Assembly (NCBI GenBank): GCA_963741315.1
Contig: CAVUHK010000008.1
Location: forward strand, 248,001-312,000
DNA from: PALSA-1003 sp963741315
GTDB taxonomy: Bacteria > Pseudomonadota > Gammaproteobacteria > Burkholderiales > Casimicrobiaceae
Length of the DNA stretch: 64,000 nt
Direction of reading: 5' to 3'
Below are positions 8,824 to 17,004 of this stretch, piece by piece. Below the pieces are notes generated by a model. That model saw nothing but the letters and a program-made list of their open reading frames with translations. It did no database searches and was not told the origin of the DNA. A program made the translations under genes and the position numbers. Each line of letters opens with the position of its first letter. Position 1 is the first letter of the stretch.

Positions 8824-9864
8824 TCAGTCGGTGCGGGCGAAGCGGATCCTGCCGTCGCTTGCAATGTTGCGCGCGAGGCGACCCGCATGCCACAGGTAAT
8901 TCAGGTGCGCGATCGCTTCGCCCATGGCGAAGTAGCGCTGCTGCAGGTCGAGCTCGCGCCGGAAAAGCACCGGCAGCAATTCGGCCGCCGAGCGGGGACC
9001 ATCGATCGCGGCCTCGAGCTCGGCGAGCCGCGCGACGTGATGCGCCTCGAGTTGAGCGACGCGCGGCGCGGCGCCGACGAACGGCAGGCCGTGCGAGGGC
9101 AGCACCAGCGTGTCCGGCGGCAGCGCCCGGAAAGCGGCGATCGAGGCCAGGAACCGTGCCAGCGGATTGCCGTCGCGCTCGGCCGGCCCGGCGCTGACGT
9201 TGGTGCTGATCTTGGGCAGCAGCATGTCGCCGGAGATGCAGACGCCGAGTTGCTCGCAATGCAGCGCGATATGCTCGGGCGAGTGCCCGTAGCCGCCGAT
9301 GGTGCGCCACGGCTTGCCATCGATCTCGATGCCGTCGCCCGGGATGATGCGCCGGAAGGTCGTCGGCAGTTCGGGAACGCCGCGCCGGTAATTGTTGCCG
9401 CGTCCGCGCATCGCCGCCAGGTCGCTGTCGGCCATGCCGTGCTCGCGAAACAGGTCGCAGACCGCTTCGTTGCTGTAATTCGCCACGCTGCCGCCGACAA
9501 GGTGCGCGGTCAGGAATTCGGCCTGTGGCATGAACAGCGGGCAGGCAAAACGCTGCGTTAGCCACGCGGCATTGCCGAGGTGATCGGGATGGTAGTGCGT
9601 TGCGATGACCCGCTTCAACGGCCGACCGTCCAGCGTCGTCTCGACGTGCGCGTCCCAGAGCGCACGGGTAGCGGCGTCGCCGTAACCGCAATCGACCTGA
9701 GTCCAGCCGTCGCCGTCGGCGAGCAGCCAGAGGTTGATGTGATCGAGCGCGAACGGCAATGGCATCCGTAGCCAGAGCACGCCGGCGGCCACCTCGATGG
9801 TCTGGGCGGCGGGCGGTGGTCCGGCAAAGGGGAAACCGAGTACGGCGGGTAACGACGCGTTCAT
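8824..9864 (-). CDS. Metallo-beta-lactamase-fold hydrolase
   Basis: A 346-residue MBL-fold enzyme. The metal-binding motif H90-Y-H92-P-D94-H95 is intact. Further ligands are plausible in GYGHSPEHIAL and SGDMLLP (Asp), with a late His in PSHGLPF. The C-terminal helical region (about 250-346) is typical of the glyoxalase II-like/lactonase-like subgroup. The substrate is not deducible; in beta-oxidation and leucine-catabolism neighbourhoods such genes are often annotated as hydroxyacylglutathione-hydrolase-like. ATG 9864 begins the conserved domain and was preferred to a longer upstream reading. It is divergent from the MerR regulator and 27 bases upstream of phaC in the same direction. Confidence 0.85.
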   Translation of the reverse strand: MNASLPAVLGFPFAGPPPAAQTIEVAAGVLWLRMPLPFALDHINLWLLADGDGWTQVDCGYGDAATRALWDAHVETTLDGRPLKRVIATHYHPDHLGNAAWLTQRFACPLFMPQAEFLTAHLVGGSVANYSNEAVCDLFREHGMADSDLAAMRGRGNNYRRGVPELPTTFRRIIPGDGIEIDGKPWRTIGGYGHSPEHIALHCEQLGVCISGDMLLPKISTNVSAGPAERDGNPLARFLASIAAFRALPPDTLVLPSHGLPFVGAAPRVAQLEAHHVARLAELEAAIDGPRSAAELLPVLFRRELDLQQRYFAMGEAIAHLNYLWHAGRLARNIASDGRIRFARTD

Positions 9865-9978
9865 GATTTGCGCGCTCGCGCGACGGCGCGCTGCACCAAC
9901 GTTGTGCGACGCAGCATCCTCGTGGAATCGCCCGGGCATGTCAAGTCGGCGCCGGAAAGTTCATGGTATCTTGAGATC

Positions 9979-10000
9979 ACCGCGATACGCGGTCATGACC
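9979..10000. promoter_or_regulatory. Overlapping palindromes upstream of the MerR gene
   Basis: Two overlapping inverted repeats sit in the divergent region just before the MerR-family start at 10009: ACCGCG-ata-CGCGGT (9979-9993) and the perfect palindrome GGTCATGACC (9991-10000). Their position is consistent with an autoregulatory or divergent-promoter operator, but short GC-rich palindromes are common here, so this is tentative. Confidence 0.3.
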
Positions 10001-10008
10001 TTGTTGCG

Positions 10009-10437
10009 ATGTCGTCCCGGCCGGATTCCTCCACCTACAGCATTTCCGACCTCGCCAGGGAGTTCGCGCTGACCACGCGCGCGATCCGCTTCTACGAGGA
10101 CGAGGGACTGCTCGCCCCACGGCGCACGGGACGCAACCGCATTTACGGCGAGCGCGAGCGGGTGCGCATCAAGCTGATCCTGCGCGGCAAGCGCCTTGGG
10201 CTGGCCCTGTCCGAAATCCGCGAGCTGCTCGACCTCTACGCATCGACGCACAGCGAGCGCCCACAGCTGACGCTGTTCCTCGAGGTGCTCGCCAACCGCC
10301 GCGCGCTGCTCATGCAGCAACAGGAGGACATCGGCATCGTGCTCGCCGAAATAGATGCTCTGGAGCGGCAGTGCCGCCGGCGCCTGCGCGAGGGCGCGGC
10401 AGCCGCGCCTGGGCCGAAGCGCCCGAAAGCGGACTAG
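10009..10437 (+). CDS. liuR: MerR-family regulator, LiuR-like
   Basis: A 142-residue MerR-type activator/repressor. The N-terminal winged helix-turn-helix is at about 10-78: YSISDLAREFALTTRAIRFYEDEGLL, then the wing RIYGERERVRI and GLALSEIRELL. A short coiled-coil dimerisation helix follows. There is no Cys-rich metal site at the C-terminus, which fits the branched-chain acyl-CoA-responsive LiuR group rather than metal sensors. LiuR controls leucine/isovalerate degradation in proteobacteria, and this gene immediately precedes the liu genes and an operator-like palindrome. ATG 10009 was chosen because it begins the HTH domain; upstream in-frame residues are not conserved-looking. The assignment rests mainly on context. 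Confidence 0.82.
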   Translation: MSSRPDSSTYSISDLAREFALTTRAIRFYEDEGLLAPRRTGRNRIYGERERVRIKLILRGKRLGLALSEIRELLDLYASTHSERPQLTLFLEVLANRRALLMQQQEDIGIVLAEIDALERQCRRRLREGAAAAPGPKRPKAD

Positions 10438-10438
10438 A

Positions 10439-10459
10439 TTGACGTTTACGTAAACGGAA
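10439..10459 (+). promoter_or_regulatory. Putative LiuR operator / liu promoter
   Basis: The site TTGACGTTTACGTAAACGG contains a perfect CGTTTACGTAAACG palindrome and lies directly after the MerR gene, upstream of the thioesterase-liuA genes. It matches the general form I recall for LiuR sites in proteobacteria. TTGACG can double as a -35 element, with weak TA-rich -10 candidates at 10460-10467. It is AT-rich against a GC-rich background. Confidence 0.6.
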
Positions 10460-10498
10460 TATAGACTTCCATAGTCTGTGTCTGCCGCCGGATTGTCC

Positions 10499-11005
10499 AT
10501 GGCCCTGCCCGAAGCCGGAGTTCCCGTCCCCGTGCGCAACTTTGTCGCGCCCGACCCCGCCTTTGAGGCGCGTGTGCGCGCAAGCTTTGCGCGCCAGGGC
10601 GCAATGCGGCTCATCGGCGCACGCCTTCTCAAGCTGCAGCCGGGCCGCTGCACGATTGACGTGGAGCACCGCAGCGACCTGACGCAACAGCACGGCTACA
10701 TTCACGCCGGCATCGTCAGCGCGCTCGTCGACAGCGCCGGAGGTTTTGCCGGCTATACCCTGTTCCCGGCGGACTCCAGCGTGCTCACCGTCGAGTTCAA
10801 GCTCAACCTGCTGGCGCCGGCGGCGGGCGAGCGGCTGATCGCAGTGGGCGAAGTCGTCAAGCCAGGCAGAACACTGGTGATCACACGCGGCGAAGTCTAC
10901 GCCGAGACCGCGGGCGAACGCGTGCTCTGCGCCATCATGCAGCAGACGCTCATGGTCATGAGCGGAAAACCGGACCAGGCTTCGAACGGCGACGCCAGGA
11001 AGTGA
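10499..11005 (+). CDS. PaaI-family hotdog thioesterase
   Basis: A 168-residue acyl-CoA thioesterase-like protein with a single hotdog domain at about residues 35-155. The hallmark segment is HGYIHAGIVSALVDSAGGFAGY, with strands around LTVEFKLNLLAPA. The family hydrolyses aryl- or acyl-CoA thioesters in the cytoplasm. As the first gene after the liu operator, it may release CoA from stalled branched-chain intermediates; that is inference. ATG 10499 is used; an in-frame GTG at 10478 would add seven residues, and neither has a strong ribosome binding site. liuA follows within eight bases. Confidence 0.8.
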   Translation: MALPEAGVPVPVRNFVAPDPAFEARVRASFARQGAMRLIGARLLKLQPGRCTIDVEHRSDLTQQHGYIHAGIVSALVDSAGGFAGYTLFPADSSVLTVEFKLNLLAPAAGERLIAVGEVVKPGRTLVITRGEVYAETAGERVLCAIMQQTLMVMSGKPDQASNGDARK

Positions 11006-11012
11006 CCACCCT

Positions 11013-12178
11013 ATGCTCGAATTTCCCGCGCTGAATTTTCACCTTGGCGAAACCATCGACTTGCTGCGCGCGTCGGTGCAGCAGTTCGCCGGCGACGAAA
11101 TCGCGCCGCGCGCCGCGGACATCGACCGCGCCAACGTCTTCCCGCACGACCTGTGGCGCAAAATGGGCGACCTGGGTCTGCTCGGCATGACCGTAGGCGA
11201 GGAGTACGGCGGCAGCGCCATGGGCTATCTGGCGCATGTGGTGGCGATGGAAGAGATCAGCCGCGCCTCGGCATCGGTCGGGCTGTCGTACGGCGCGCAC
11301 TCCAACCTGTGCGTGAACCAGATCCACCGCAACGGCACCCCCGAGCAGAAGAAAAAATATCTGCCCAAGCTGATTTCGGGCGAGCACGTGGGCGCGCTGG
11401 CGATGAGCGAACCCGGCGCCGGGTCGGACGTGGTGTCGATGCGCCTGCGCGCCGACCGAAAGGGCGATCACTACGTTCTCAACGGCAACAAAATGTGGAT
11501 CACCAACGGGCCCGACGCCGACACGCTGGTTGTTTACGCCAAGACCGATGCGCAGGCCGGGCCGCGCGGCATCACCGCGTTCCTGATCGAAAAGGGCATG
11601 CCGGGATTCTCGACCGCGCAGAAACTCGACAAACTCGGCATGCGCGGTTCCAACACTTGCGAGCTGGTGTTCGTCGACTGCGTCGTGCCCGCCGGGAATG
11701 TGCTTTCCGAAGAAGGGCGCGGCGTGAGTGTGCTCATGAGCGGGCTCGATTACGAGCGCGCGGTGCTGGCCGGCGGACCCCTGGGTATCATGGACGCGTG
11801 CCTGGATATCGTCCTGCCCTACGTGCACGAGCGCCGCCAGTTCGGGCAGCCGATCGGCGAATTCCAGCTCATGCAGGGCAAGGTCGCCGACATGTACACG
11901 ACGATGAACGCCTGCAAGGCATACGTGTACGCGGTGGCGCAGGCTTGCGACCGCGGTGAAACCACGCGCAAAGACGCCGCCGGTGCGATACTCTATGCTG
12001 CGGAGAAAGCGACGTGGATGGCCGGCGAGGCGATTCAGGCGCTCGGCGGCAACGGGTACATCAACGAGTACGCCACCGGTCGTCTCTGGCGCGATGCCAA
12101 GCTCTACGAAATCGGTGCTGGACGTCCGAGATTCGCCGCATGCTGATCGGCAGGGAATTGTTCAACGAGACCAAGTGA
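11013..12178 (+). CDS. liuA: Isovaleryl-CoA dehydrogenase, frameshifted near the C-terminus
   Basis: FAD enzyme oxidising isovaleryl-CoA to 3-methylcrotonyl-CoA, step one of the liu pathway. All three acyl-CoA dehydrogenase domains are present: MSEPGAGSDV, the WITNG segment, and GLDYERAVLAGGPLG, where E248 is the catalytic base in the position characteristic of isovaleryl-CoA dehydrogenase. After residue 370 (YEIGAG) the frame is lost and a stop follows at residue 378. The expected TSEIRRMLIGRELFNETK ending is encoded in the next frame up to 12178. One base is missing at about 12121-12123. Restored length is about 388 residues, normal for the family. Likely a sequence error. Confidence 0.93.
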
Positions 12179-12190
12179 CGGGGCACGAGC

Positions 12191-12403
12191 ATGGCACTCG
12201 AGATGCGTGAGCGTTGTCAGCGGTGCGCATGGCCGTTGGAGGCCGAGGACGACGCCGCCTACATCTGCAGTTACGAAAGCACCTTCTGCGCCACCTGTGC
12301 CAACGCGCTCAACGGCGTGTGTCCCGACTGCAACGGTGAACTGGTGCGCAGGCCACGACGCCTGCGCAAGGTCGAGGGTGGCGGCAAGGGCGCTGCGACC
12401 TAG
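12191..12403 (+). CDS. DUF1272 zinc-ribbon-like protein
   Basis: A 70-residue protein of the DUF1272 family. Three Cys pairs, RCQRC, FCATC and VCPDC, suggest a small zinc-binding fold, followed by a basic tail (RRPRRLRK). The core AYICSYESTFCATCA closely follows the family pattern. No function is established for DUF1272; a nucleic acid or protein contact is a guess from the basic tail. It sits between liuA and the thiolase, in the same direction, with short gaps. Confidence 0.8.
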   Translation: MALEMRERCQRCAWPLEAEDDAAYICSYESTFCATCANALNGVCPDCNGELVRRPRRLRKVEGGGKGAAT

Positions 12404-12463
12404 GCAGCGTGCGTCGATCGGCGCCGCGTCGCGGCCGCCGCTTGAATCCAGGAATCATCCAGC

Positions 12464-13648
12464 ATGCAAAACGATCCGATTGTCATTGCCGGTGCCGCGA
12501 GGACGCCGATTGGCGGCCTGCTCGGCGATTTTGCGTCGCTCACCGCGTCGGACCTGGGTGCGGTGGCGATACGGGCTGCAGTCGAGCGTTCCGGCCTCAA
12601 GGCTGACGAAGTCGAGGAAGTGATTTTCGGTAATTGCCTGTTCGCGGGTCAGGGCCAGGCGCCTGCGCGGCAGGCCGCGCTCAAGGGCGGCCTGCCGCTT
12701 TCCACGAACTGCACGACGCTGTCGAAAATGTGCGGCTCGGCGATGAAGGCGACGATGCTCGCGCACGACGCGATCGTCGCCGGCAGTGCCGCGATCATGG
12801 TGGCCGGCGGCATGGAAAGCATGACCAACGCGCCATACCTGCTGCCCAAGGCGCGTGCGGGTATGCGCATGGGTCACGGCACGGTCTACGACCACATGTT
12901 TCTGGACGGCCTCGAGGACGCCTACGAAAAAGGCACCCTGATGGGCGTGTACGCCGAGCAATGCGCCGACAAGTTCGCCTTCACCCGCGAGGCGCAGGAT
13001 GAATTCGCGCTGCGTTCGCTCGCGCGCGCGCTCGCCGCGACCAACGACGGTTCCTTCGCCTGGGAGATTGCACCGGTGACCGTTCCCGGACGCAAGGGCG
13101 ACGTGGTCATCGATCGCGACGAGCAGCCGGGCAAGGCCAACGCCGACAAGATTCCGGGACTCAAGCCCGCATTCCGCAAGGACGGCACGGTGACCGCGGC
13201 CAACTCGAGTTCGATCTCGGATGGCGCCGCGGCGCTGGTGCTGATGCGCCGCTCGCTGGCTGAGAAGAAGGGACTCAACCCGCTGGCGATCATTCTCGGG
13301 CATGCGACGCACGCGCAGGAGCCGGGCCTGTTCACGACCGCACCGGTGGGCGCGATGCAAAAACTCTACGACAAGCTCGGCTGGAAGCCGAAGGACGTCG
13401 ACCTGTACGAAATCAACGAAGCCTTTGCAGTGGTCACGATGGCGGCGATGCGCGAACACGGCCTGCCCGCAGAGAAAGTAAACGTGCACGGCGGCGCCTG
13501 CGCACTCGGCCACCCGATCGGGGCCTCGGGCGCGCGCATCATCGTCACCCTGTTGGGCGCCTTGCGCAAGACCGGGGGCAAGCGCGGCATGGCGAGCCTG
13601 TGCATCGGTGGTGGCGAGGCCACCGCTCTCGCGGTGCAAATGATCTGA
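12464..13648 (+). CDS. Acetyl-CoA C-acetyltransferase (thiolase II)
   Basis: A 394-residue biosynthetic/degradative thiolase that interconverts acetoacetyl-CoA and two acetyl-CoA. Conserved sites are the nucleophilic Cys in TLSKMCGSAMKA, the NEAFAVV motif, the GGACALGHPIGASGARI His loop, and the second Cys in SLCIGGGEA near the C-terminus. In this locus it can finish leucine degradation by cleaving acetoacetyl-CoA derived from the HMG-CoA lyase product, although no CoA-transferase is present nearby to activate acetoacetate. ATG 12464 starts the conserved N-terminus (IVIAGAARTPIG). Confidence 0.93.
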   Translation: MQNDPIVIAGAARTPIGGLLGDFASLTASDLGAVAIRAAVERSGLKADEVEEVIFGNCLFAGQGQAPARQAALKGGLPLSTNCTTLSKMCGSAMKATMLAHDAIVAGSAAIMVAGGMESMTNAPYLLPKARAGMRMGHGTVYDHMFLDGLEDAYEKGTLMGVYAEQCADKFAFTREAQDEFALRSLARALAATNDGSFAWEIAPVTVPGRKGDVVIDRDEQPGKANADKIPGLKPAFRKDGTVTAANSSSISDGAAALVLMRRSLAEKKGLNPLAIILGHATHAQEPGLFTTAPVGAMQKLYDKLGWKPKDVDLYEINEAFAVVTMAAMREHGLPAEKVNVHGGACALGHPIGASGARIIVTLLGALRKTGGKRGMASLCIGGGEATALAVQMI

Positions 13649-13667
13649 GCATGCGCGAGGAGAGGTG

Positions 13668-14304
13668 ATGATTCCACTAGACAGTCTGGCCCTGTTCGCG
13701 TTGGCGTCGCTGCTGCTGTCGCTGACACCGGGGCCGAACCTGATGTACCTGATTTCACGCACACTCTGCCAGGGACGTGGCGCCGGATTGATATCGTTGG
13801 CAGGGACCACTACCGGATTCCTGTTTTACGCGGTGACGGCGGCGTTCGGCCTGACCGCGGTCTTTGTCGCCATCCCGATGCTCTACGACCTCGTCCGCTG
13901 GGCGGGCGCCGCGTACCTGCTGTGGATGGCGTGGGACGCGGTGCGGCCACACGGCAACGGCGGCCTGTTCGCCCGACGCGACCTTGCCACCGGTGCGCCC
14001 GACGGTGCTGTTCCGCAACGGCGTCGTCACCAGCATCCTGAATCCCAAGGTCGCGCTGTTCTACCTCGCGCTGTTTCCGCAGTTCGTCGATCCGGCGAGG
14101 GGCAGTGTGCTCGCGCAATCGCTGTTGCTCGCCGGGGTGCAGATCGTCATCAACGCCGTCGGCGACATGCTGTTCGTGCTGGCGGCGGCGCAGGCCGCGC
14201 GGTGGCTCGCGCAGCGTCCGGGCTGGCTCGCCGTGCAACGCTGGGTCCTCGGCGGCGTGTTCGCGGGGATCGCGCTCAAGCTCGCGATCGACGCCCGGAA
14301 ATGA
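13668..14304 (+). CDS. LysE/RhtB-family amino-acid exporter, frameshifted
   Basis: An inner-membrane exporter with about six transmembrane helices. The first frame carries LTPGPNLMYLISRTL, the family signature, then TTTGFLFY and WAGAAYLLWMAWDAV. After residue 106 one extra base at about 13985-13986 shifts the frame. Conservation resumes with PPVRPTVLFRNGVVTSILNPKVALFYLALFP, ending at 14304. Restored length is about 211 residues, normal for RhtB-type proteins. GAGGAGAGG precedes ATG 13668. The stop overlaps the start of the next exporter gene (ATGA). Because the original and downstream frames coincide, the raw reading falsely fuses this gene to its neighbour. Confidence 0.87.
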
Positions 14305-15236
14305 CCGCGGTCGCAGGCCGCGGCGGCATCTACGTCAAGCTGGTGCTCGTGGCTTGCATCTGGGGCGGCACGTTCATCGCCGGCAAGGTCGCGATGGCCG
14401 AAATGAGCGCGCCTGTCGCGGCGTTGTGGCGTTACATCATCGCGACCGCGACCCTGCTGGTCGTGCTCTTTGCAGTCGAGCGCGGCATGGCGCGGCTGAC
14501 CTCCGCGCAGTGGATGAACATCGTGCTGCTCGGCATCACCGGGGTCGCGGCATACAACCTTTGCTTCATGTTTGGAATACAGAAGGTATCGGCCGCGCGC
14601 GGGGCGTTGATCATCGCGCTCGCTCCCGCGGCAACGTTGCTGGGCGGGGCCATGTTCCTGCACGAGCCGCTGAATCGCTATCGCGTCATCGGCATCATCG
14701 TTGCCTTGCTGGGCGTCACCGTGGAATTGAGTGGCGGCAATCCACTGATGCTGTTCTCGGCGCATCTGGGCATCGGCGAAGCGGCGATATTTGGCTGTGT
14801 ACTGTCGTGGGCGGCCTATACGCTGATCGGCAAGCGCATGCTTGGCGAGGGCTTGTCGCCGCTCGCGACCACGGCCTATGCCGCGCTGGTCGGCACCGCG
14901 ATGCTGGTAGCGGTGAGCTTGATGGCAGGCGACCTCGGCGTGCCGCACGTTTCGCCGAAAGCGTGGCTGTCGCTCGCGTTCATGGGCGTCCTGGGCACCG
15001 CGGTTGCATTCGTCTGGTTTTACGACGGCGTAAGTGCGATTGGGCCGGCGCGCACCGCCGTATTCATCAATCTCGTGCCGGTCGTCGCCATAACACTGGG
15101 CGTACTGCTGCTCGGCGAGACCTTGCATTGGTCGATGCTGGTCGGCGGCGCGCTGGTCGTGACCGGCGTGTTCATCATCAATCGCGCGCCGGCCGCGACG
15201 TTGCCCGCGCCGCACGCTCCTTCGCACGCGGTGTGA
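14301..15236 (+). CDS. EamA/DMT-superfamily transporter
   Basis: A 311-residue inner-membrane protein with two EamA repeats and about ten transmembrane helices. Typical segments are ACIWGGTFIAGKVA (helix 1), ARGALIIALAPA, and in the second repeat GEAAIFGCVLSWAAYTLIGKRM and FINLVPVVAITLGVLLLGE. Family members export metabolites, often amino acids; the substrate is unknown. The start overlaps the lysE-type stop (ATGA). Two adjacent exporters inside a branched-chain catabolic cluster could relieve amino-acid or intermediate build-up (inference). Confidence 0.85.
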   Translation: MTAVAGRGGIYVKLVLVACIWGGTFIAGKVAMAEMSAPVAALWRYIIATATLLVVLFAVERGMARLTSAQWMNIVLLGITGVAAYNLCFMFGIQKVSAARGALIIALAPAATLLGGAMFLHEPLNRYRVIGIIVALLGVTVELSGGNPLMLFSAHLGIGEAAIFGCVLSWAAYTLIGKRMLGEGLSPLATTAYAALVGTAMLVAVSLMAGDLGVPHVSPKAWLSLAFMGVLGTAVAFVWFYDGVSAIGPARTAVFINLVPVVAITLGVLLLGETLHWSMLVGGALVVTGVFIINRAPAATLPAPHAPSHAV

Positions 15237-15241
15237 CGCCG

Positions 15242-16375
15242 ATGTTGCTCAACAGCGAACAGGAACTCGTGCGCGACACCATGCGCGCGTTCGCGCAGGA
15301 GCAGCTCGCGCCGCGCGCCGCGCGCTGGGACCGCGAATCGCACTTTCCACGCGCTGAACTAAGTGCGTTGGGGGAATTGGGTGCGCTTGGAATGGTCGTC
15401 GCCGAACGCTGGGATGGCGCGGCGATGGACTACGTCTCGCTGGCGGTGGCGCTGGAGGAAATCGCCGCCGGCGACGGCGCAACGTCGACGATTGTCAGCG
15501 TCCAGAACTCGGTCGTCTGCGGACCGATCAATGCTTTCGGCACCGACGCGCAGAAGGAGATGTACCTGCGGCCGCTCGCGCGCGGAACGCAACTAGGCTG
15601 CTTTTGCCTGACCGAGCCCCATGTCGGCTCGGACGCCGCTGCGATCACCACGCGCGCCGAGCGACAGGGCGACGCGTGGGTGCTCAACGGCGTGAAGCAG
15701 TTCATCACCTCGGGCAAGCACGCCGACGTCGCGATCGTGTTCGCGGTCACCGACAAGAGCGCCGGCAAGCGTGGCATTTCCGCATTCATCGTCGAGACGG
15801 CGACGCCGGGATACGTCGTGGCGCGGGTCGAGGACAAGCTTGGCCAGCGCGCCTCGGACACCGCGCAGATCGTGTTCGAGGACTGCCGCGTTCCGGCCGC
15901 CAACCTGCTTGGCCGAGAAGGCGAGGGCTATCGCATCGCGCTGTCCAACCTCGAGGCGGGGCGCATCGGCATCGCCGCGCAGGCGGTCGGCATGGCGCGC
16001 GCGGCGTTTCAGGCCGCACTGTCATATGCGCGCGAGCGCACGAGCTTCGGCAAACCGATCATAGAGCATCAGGCGCTCAATTTTCGCCTCGCCGACATGG
16101 CGACCGAGATCGAGGTGGCGCGACAGATGGTGTGGCACGCCGCGGCGCTGCGCGATGCCGGGCGACCCTGCCTGACCGAGGCGTCGATGGCGAAGCTGTT
16201 CGCCTCGGAGATGGCCGAGCGGGTATGCTCGGCAGCGCTGCAGGTGCACGGTGGTTACGGCTACGTCAGCGACTTTCCGGTCGAGCGCATCTATCGCGAC
16301 GTGCGCGTGTGCCAGATCTACGAGGGCACCAGCGACATCCAGCGGCTGGTGATCGGCCGGGCGCTGGCTGGTTGA
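15242..16375 (+). CDS. Acyl-CoA dehydrogenase (short/branched-chain type)
   Basis: A 377-residue FAD acyl-CoA dehydrogenase, the second in the cluster. It shows CFCLTEPHVGSDAAA, the FITSG substrate segment, ASDTAQIVFEDCRVP, and the C-terminal LQVHGGYGY and YEGTSDIQRLVIGRALAG. Here the catalytic Glu is E361 (EGTS), the position used by short-, medium- and branched-chain enzymes, unlike the neighbouring isovaleryl type, whose base lies in the middle of the chain. It probably handles isobutyryl-, 2-methylbutyryl- or butyryl-CoA; the exact substrate is not decided. It begins just downstream of the EamA gene. Confidence 0.9.
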   Translation: MLLNSEQELVRDTMRAFAQEQLAPRAARWDRESHFPRAELSALGELGALGMVVAERWDGAAMDYVSLAVALEEIAAGDGATSTIVSVQNSVVCGPINAFGTDAQKEMYLRPLARGTQLGCFCLTEPHVGSDAAAITTRAERQGDAWVLNGVKQFITSGKHADVAIVFAVTDKSAGKRGISAFIVETATPGYVVARVEDKLGQRASDTAQIVFEDCRVPAANLLGREGEGYRIALSNLEAGRIGIAAQAVGMARAAFQAALSYARERTSFGKPIIEHQALNFRLADMATEIEVARQMVWHAAALRDAGRPCLTEASMAKLFASEMAERVCSAALQVHGGYGYVSDFPVERIYRDVRVCQIYEGTSDIQRLVIGRALAG

Positions 16376-16397
16376 ACGCTTAGTGGAGAGAACGAAC

Positions 16398-17003
16398 ATG
16401 CCCGCCCCCATCGACTTCTATTTCGATTTCTCCTCGCCTTACGGCTTCATGGCGTCCGAAAAGATCGAAGCGCTCGCGGCGGCGCACGGGCGCGCCGTGC
16501 AGTGGTGTCCCGTGTTGCTGGGCGTCGTGTTCAAGCAGACCGGTGCGGCACCGCTGACGCAGATTCCGCTCAAGGGCGACTATTCGCGCCGCGACATGGC
16601 TCGCAGCGCCAGGTACCACGGCATCGCCGGCTTCCGCATGCCGAGCAAGTTTCCCATTCCTTCGCAGGCTGCTGCGCGCATCGTGCTGTGGGCACGGCAG
16701 CAGGATGCCGCGCTGGCAGGCAAGGTCGTGCATGCGCTCTACCGGGCGTATTTTGTCGAGGACATCGACATTTCGGACCCGGACAAGGCCATTGCCGTCG
16801 CCGCGAAATGCGGCATCGACCCCGCAGCCGCGCGCGCGGCGATCGACGATCCCGCGATCAAGGATGCACTGCGGCGCGGCAACGAGGAAGCCATCGCCAA
16901 AGGCGTGTTCGGCTCGCCGTACGTCGTCGTCGATGGCGAACCGTTCTGGGGAATGGACCGGCTCGACCAGGTGGAACGCTGGCTGGCGACGGGAGGCTGG
17001 TAA
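16398..17003 (+). CDS. 2-hydroxychromene-2-carboxylate isomerase-family protein (DsbA fold), copy 1
   Basis: A 201-residue member of the DsbA-like, GSH-dependent isomerase family (kappa-GST superfamily). The N-terminal FYFDFSSPYGFMASE holds the catalytic Ser region (S12/S13), and the late GVFGSPYVVVDGEPFWGMDRL is the cis-Pro and glutathione-contact segment. Known members isomerise 2-hydroxychromene-2-carboxylate in naphthalene degradation, but many genomic copies act on unknown substrates. GGAGAG precedes ATG 16398. It is directly followed by a glutathione transferase gene, which supports a thiol-linked reaction. A second copy lies at the end of this cluster. Confidence 0.87.
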   Translation: MPAPIDFYFDFSSPYGFMASEKIEALAAAHGRAVQWCPVLLGVVFKQTGAAPLTQIPLKGDYSRRDMARSARYHGIAGFRMPSKFPIPSQAAARIVLWARQQDAALAGKVVHALYRAYFVEDIDISDPDKAIAVAAKCGIDPAAARAAIDDPAIKDALRRGNEEAIAKGVFGSPYVVVDGEPFWGMDRLDQVERWLATGGW

Positions 17004-17004
17004 G

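Noticed and set aside
13665..15236. Apparent LysE-EamA fusion protein
   Set aside because: The middle is nonsense produced by a one-base insertion; two separate, overlapping genes explain it.
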